Source of the DNA: Pseudomonas peradeniyensis
GTDB taxonomy: Bacteria > Pseudomonadota > Gammaproteobacteria > Pseudomonadales > Pseudomonadaceae
Reading direction: 5' to 3'
Assembly (NCBI RefSeq): GCF_014268935.2
Contig: NZ_JABWRJ020000001.1
Location: 1,612,001 to 1,676,000 of the forward strand
Length of the DNA stretch: 64,000 nucleotides
Shown here: piece by piece, positions 63,500 through 64,000 of the stretch
Numbering within the stretch: the first letter of the stretch is position 1
Layout: the number at the start of each line of letters is the position of its first letter
Notes under the pieces: model-generated
The model's input: the letters and a program-made list of their open reading frames with translations, nothing else
The model's database searches: none
What the model was told of the DNA's origin: nothing
Made by a program: the position numbers and the translations under genes

Positions 63500-64000
63500 T
63501 CAGGCTTCGGGCACCCGTGGCAGGGATTCGGCCTGGGCGGTGCTCTGCGCAGCCGGCGGGGTCAGGCGCAGCACCCGGTCGCGGCCACCCTCGGCGAGCA
63601 GATAACCACCCTTGCCGTCCGGGACAATGGCCTGGGGCGCCTTCAGGTAGTTGAGCACCGTGTGACGAGTACCATCGCCGTCGATGCGCAGCAGGCGCGC
63701 ACGGTGGGTCGAATCCTCACTGATCCACAAGCCACGCTGGTCGCAAAGCAGGAACGTCGGATTGCGCAGGCCCTCGACCACCACCGGGTCGGCACCCTCG
63801 GCGTTGAACGCACGGATCTTGCCGGTGGCCTTCTCGGTGTACAGCAGGCGCCCGTCGGTGCAGCGGGTCAGGCCTTCGGTTTCGGTCAGGCCCGCACGCA
63901 GCACATCGAGCTCGCCGCTGCGCCAGTCGTAGCGCATCAGCCGGCCATCGCCCTTGCGGTCCTCGATGGCGTAAAGATGCTTGCCATCGTTGTACAGGCC
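63500..64000 (-). CDS. beta-propeller protein, SMP-30/NHL-like (C-terminal part, cut by window edge)
   Basis: Only the last about 166 codons are here; the frame stays open to the window edge without a start. The sequence shows repeated four-stranded units of about 40 residues (LYNDGKHLYAIEDRKGDGRL, LTRCTDGRLLYTEKATGKI, LLCDQRGLWISEDSTHRARL, IVPDGKGGYLLAEGGRDRVL), typical of SMP-30/gluconolactonase or NHL propellers. The exact enzyme or binding role cannot be said. Confidence 0.7.
   Translation of the reverse strand, partial: GLYNDGKHLYAIEDRKGDGRLMRYDWRSGELDVLRAGLTETEGLTRCTDGRLLYTEKATGKIRAFNAEGADPVVVEGLRNPTFLLCDQRGLWISEDSTHRARLLRIDGDGTRHTVLNYLKAPQAIVPDGKGGYLLAEGGRDRVLRLTPPAAQSTAQAESLPRVPEA

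Noticed and set aside
1..64000. CRISPR arrays, rRNA and tRNA genes
   Set aside because: No regularly spaced direct repeats, no rRNA-like sequence and no tRNA cloverleaf with a GTTCRA loop and acceptor stem were found by reading.

Overview
The window is high-GC, with densely packed genes, Pseudomonas REP-like repeats and gene content typical of the Pseudomonas putida group: a complete levulinate (lva) cluster, CioAB-type bd oxidases, an OprD-family porin and DUF3077, DUF2256 and DUF3833 proteins. The species assignment is inference. No rRNA, tRNA or CRISPR array was recognised.

Layout. (1) 0.1-15 kb: a minus-strand trio (membrane protein, FAD-dependent amine/amino-acid oxidoreductase, PhyH dioxygenase) diverges from a TetR regulator. 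The TetR gene is followed by a plus-strand series: Baeyer-Villiger-type flavin monooxygenase, alpha/beta hydrolase, iron-type alcohol dehydrogenase, APC permease, aldehyde dehydrogenase, two class-III aminotransferases, an imine-reductase-like dehydrogenase and a 49-residue peptide gene. I cannot match this set to a described pathway. A 24-bp near-repeat lies upstream of both tetR and the monooxygenase gene and is the likely TetR operator. (2) 15-22.4 kb: lvaE-D-C-B-A and the divergent sigma-54 activator lvaR, the levulinic acid pathway known from P. putida. A good -24/-12 promoter precedes lvaA. (3) 22.4-31 kb: an AT-richer accessory block with a tyrosine recombinase, an unrecognised 409-residue protein, and a tnsA-tnsB-tnsC-tniQ-like transposition operon. 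The TnsA-like protein seems to lack most catalytic residues. (4) 31-48.5 kb: two diverged copies of a respiratory module, each a cytochrome bd-type oxidase (cydAB) plus an FdhF/YdeP-like molybdenum oxidoreductase. They flank molybdenum-cofactor genes (moeA, moaB, moaC, moaD), a LysR regulator, a bestrophin channel and an OprD porin. (5) 48.7-64 kb: mixed metabolic genes, a free-standing adenylation-carrier-thioester-reductase protein, a two-gene RNA repair cassette (HD-Pnk and RNA ligase), and a group of small genes around a site matching the light-responsive LitR/PplR operator.

How they work together. Region 1 probably converts one nitrogen- or ketone-containing compound by oxidation, hydrolysis and amino transfer. 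Region 2 turns levulinate into 3-hydroxyvaleryl-CoA for beta-oxidation. In region 4 the molybdo-enzymes could feed electrons through quinol to the two bd oxidases, with the cofactor genes supplying their active site and LysR binding CTCTATCAC-type sites. Region 3 is mobile or formerly mobile DNA inserted beside lvaR.
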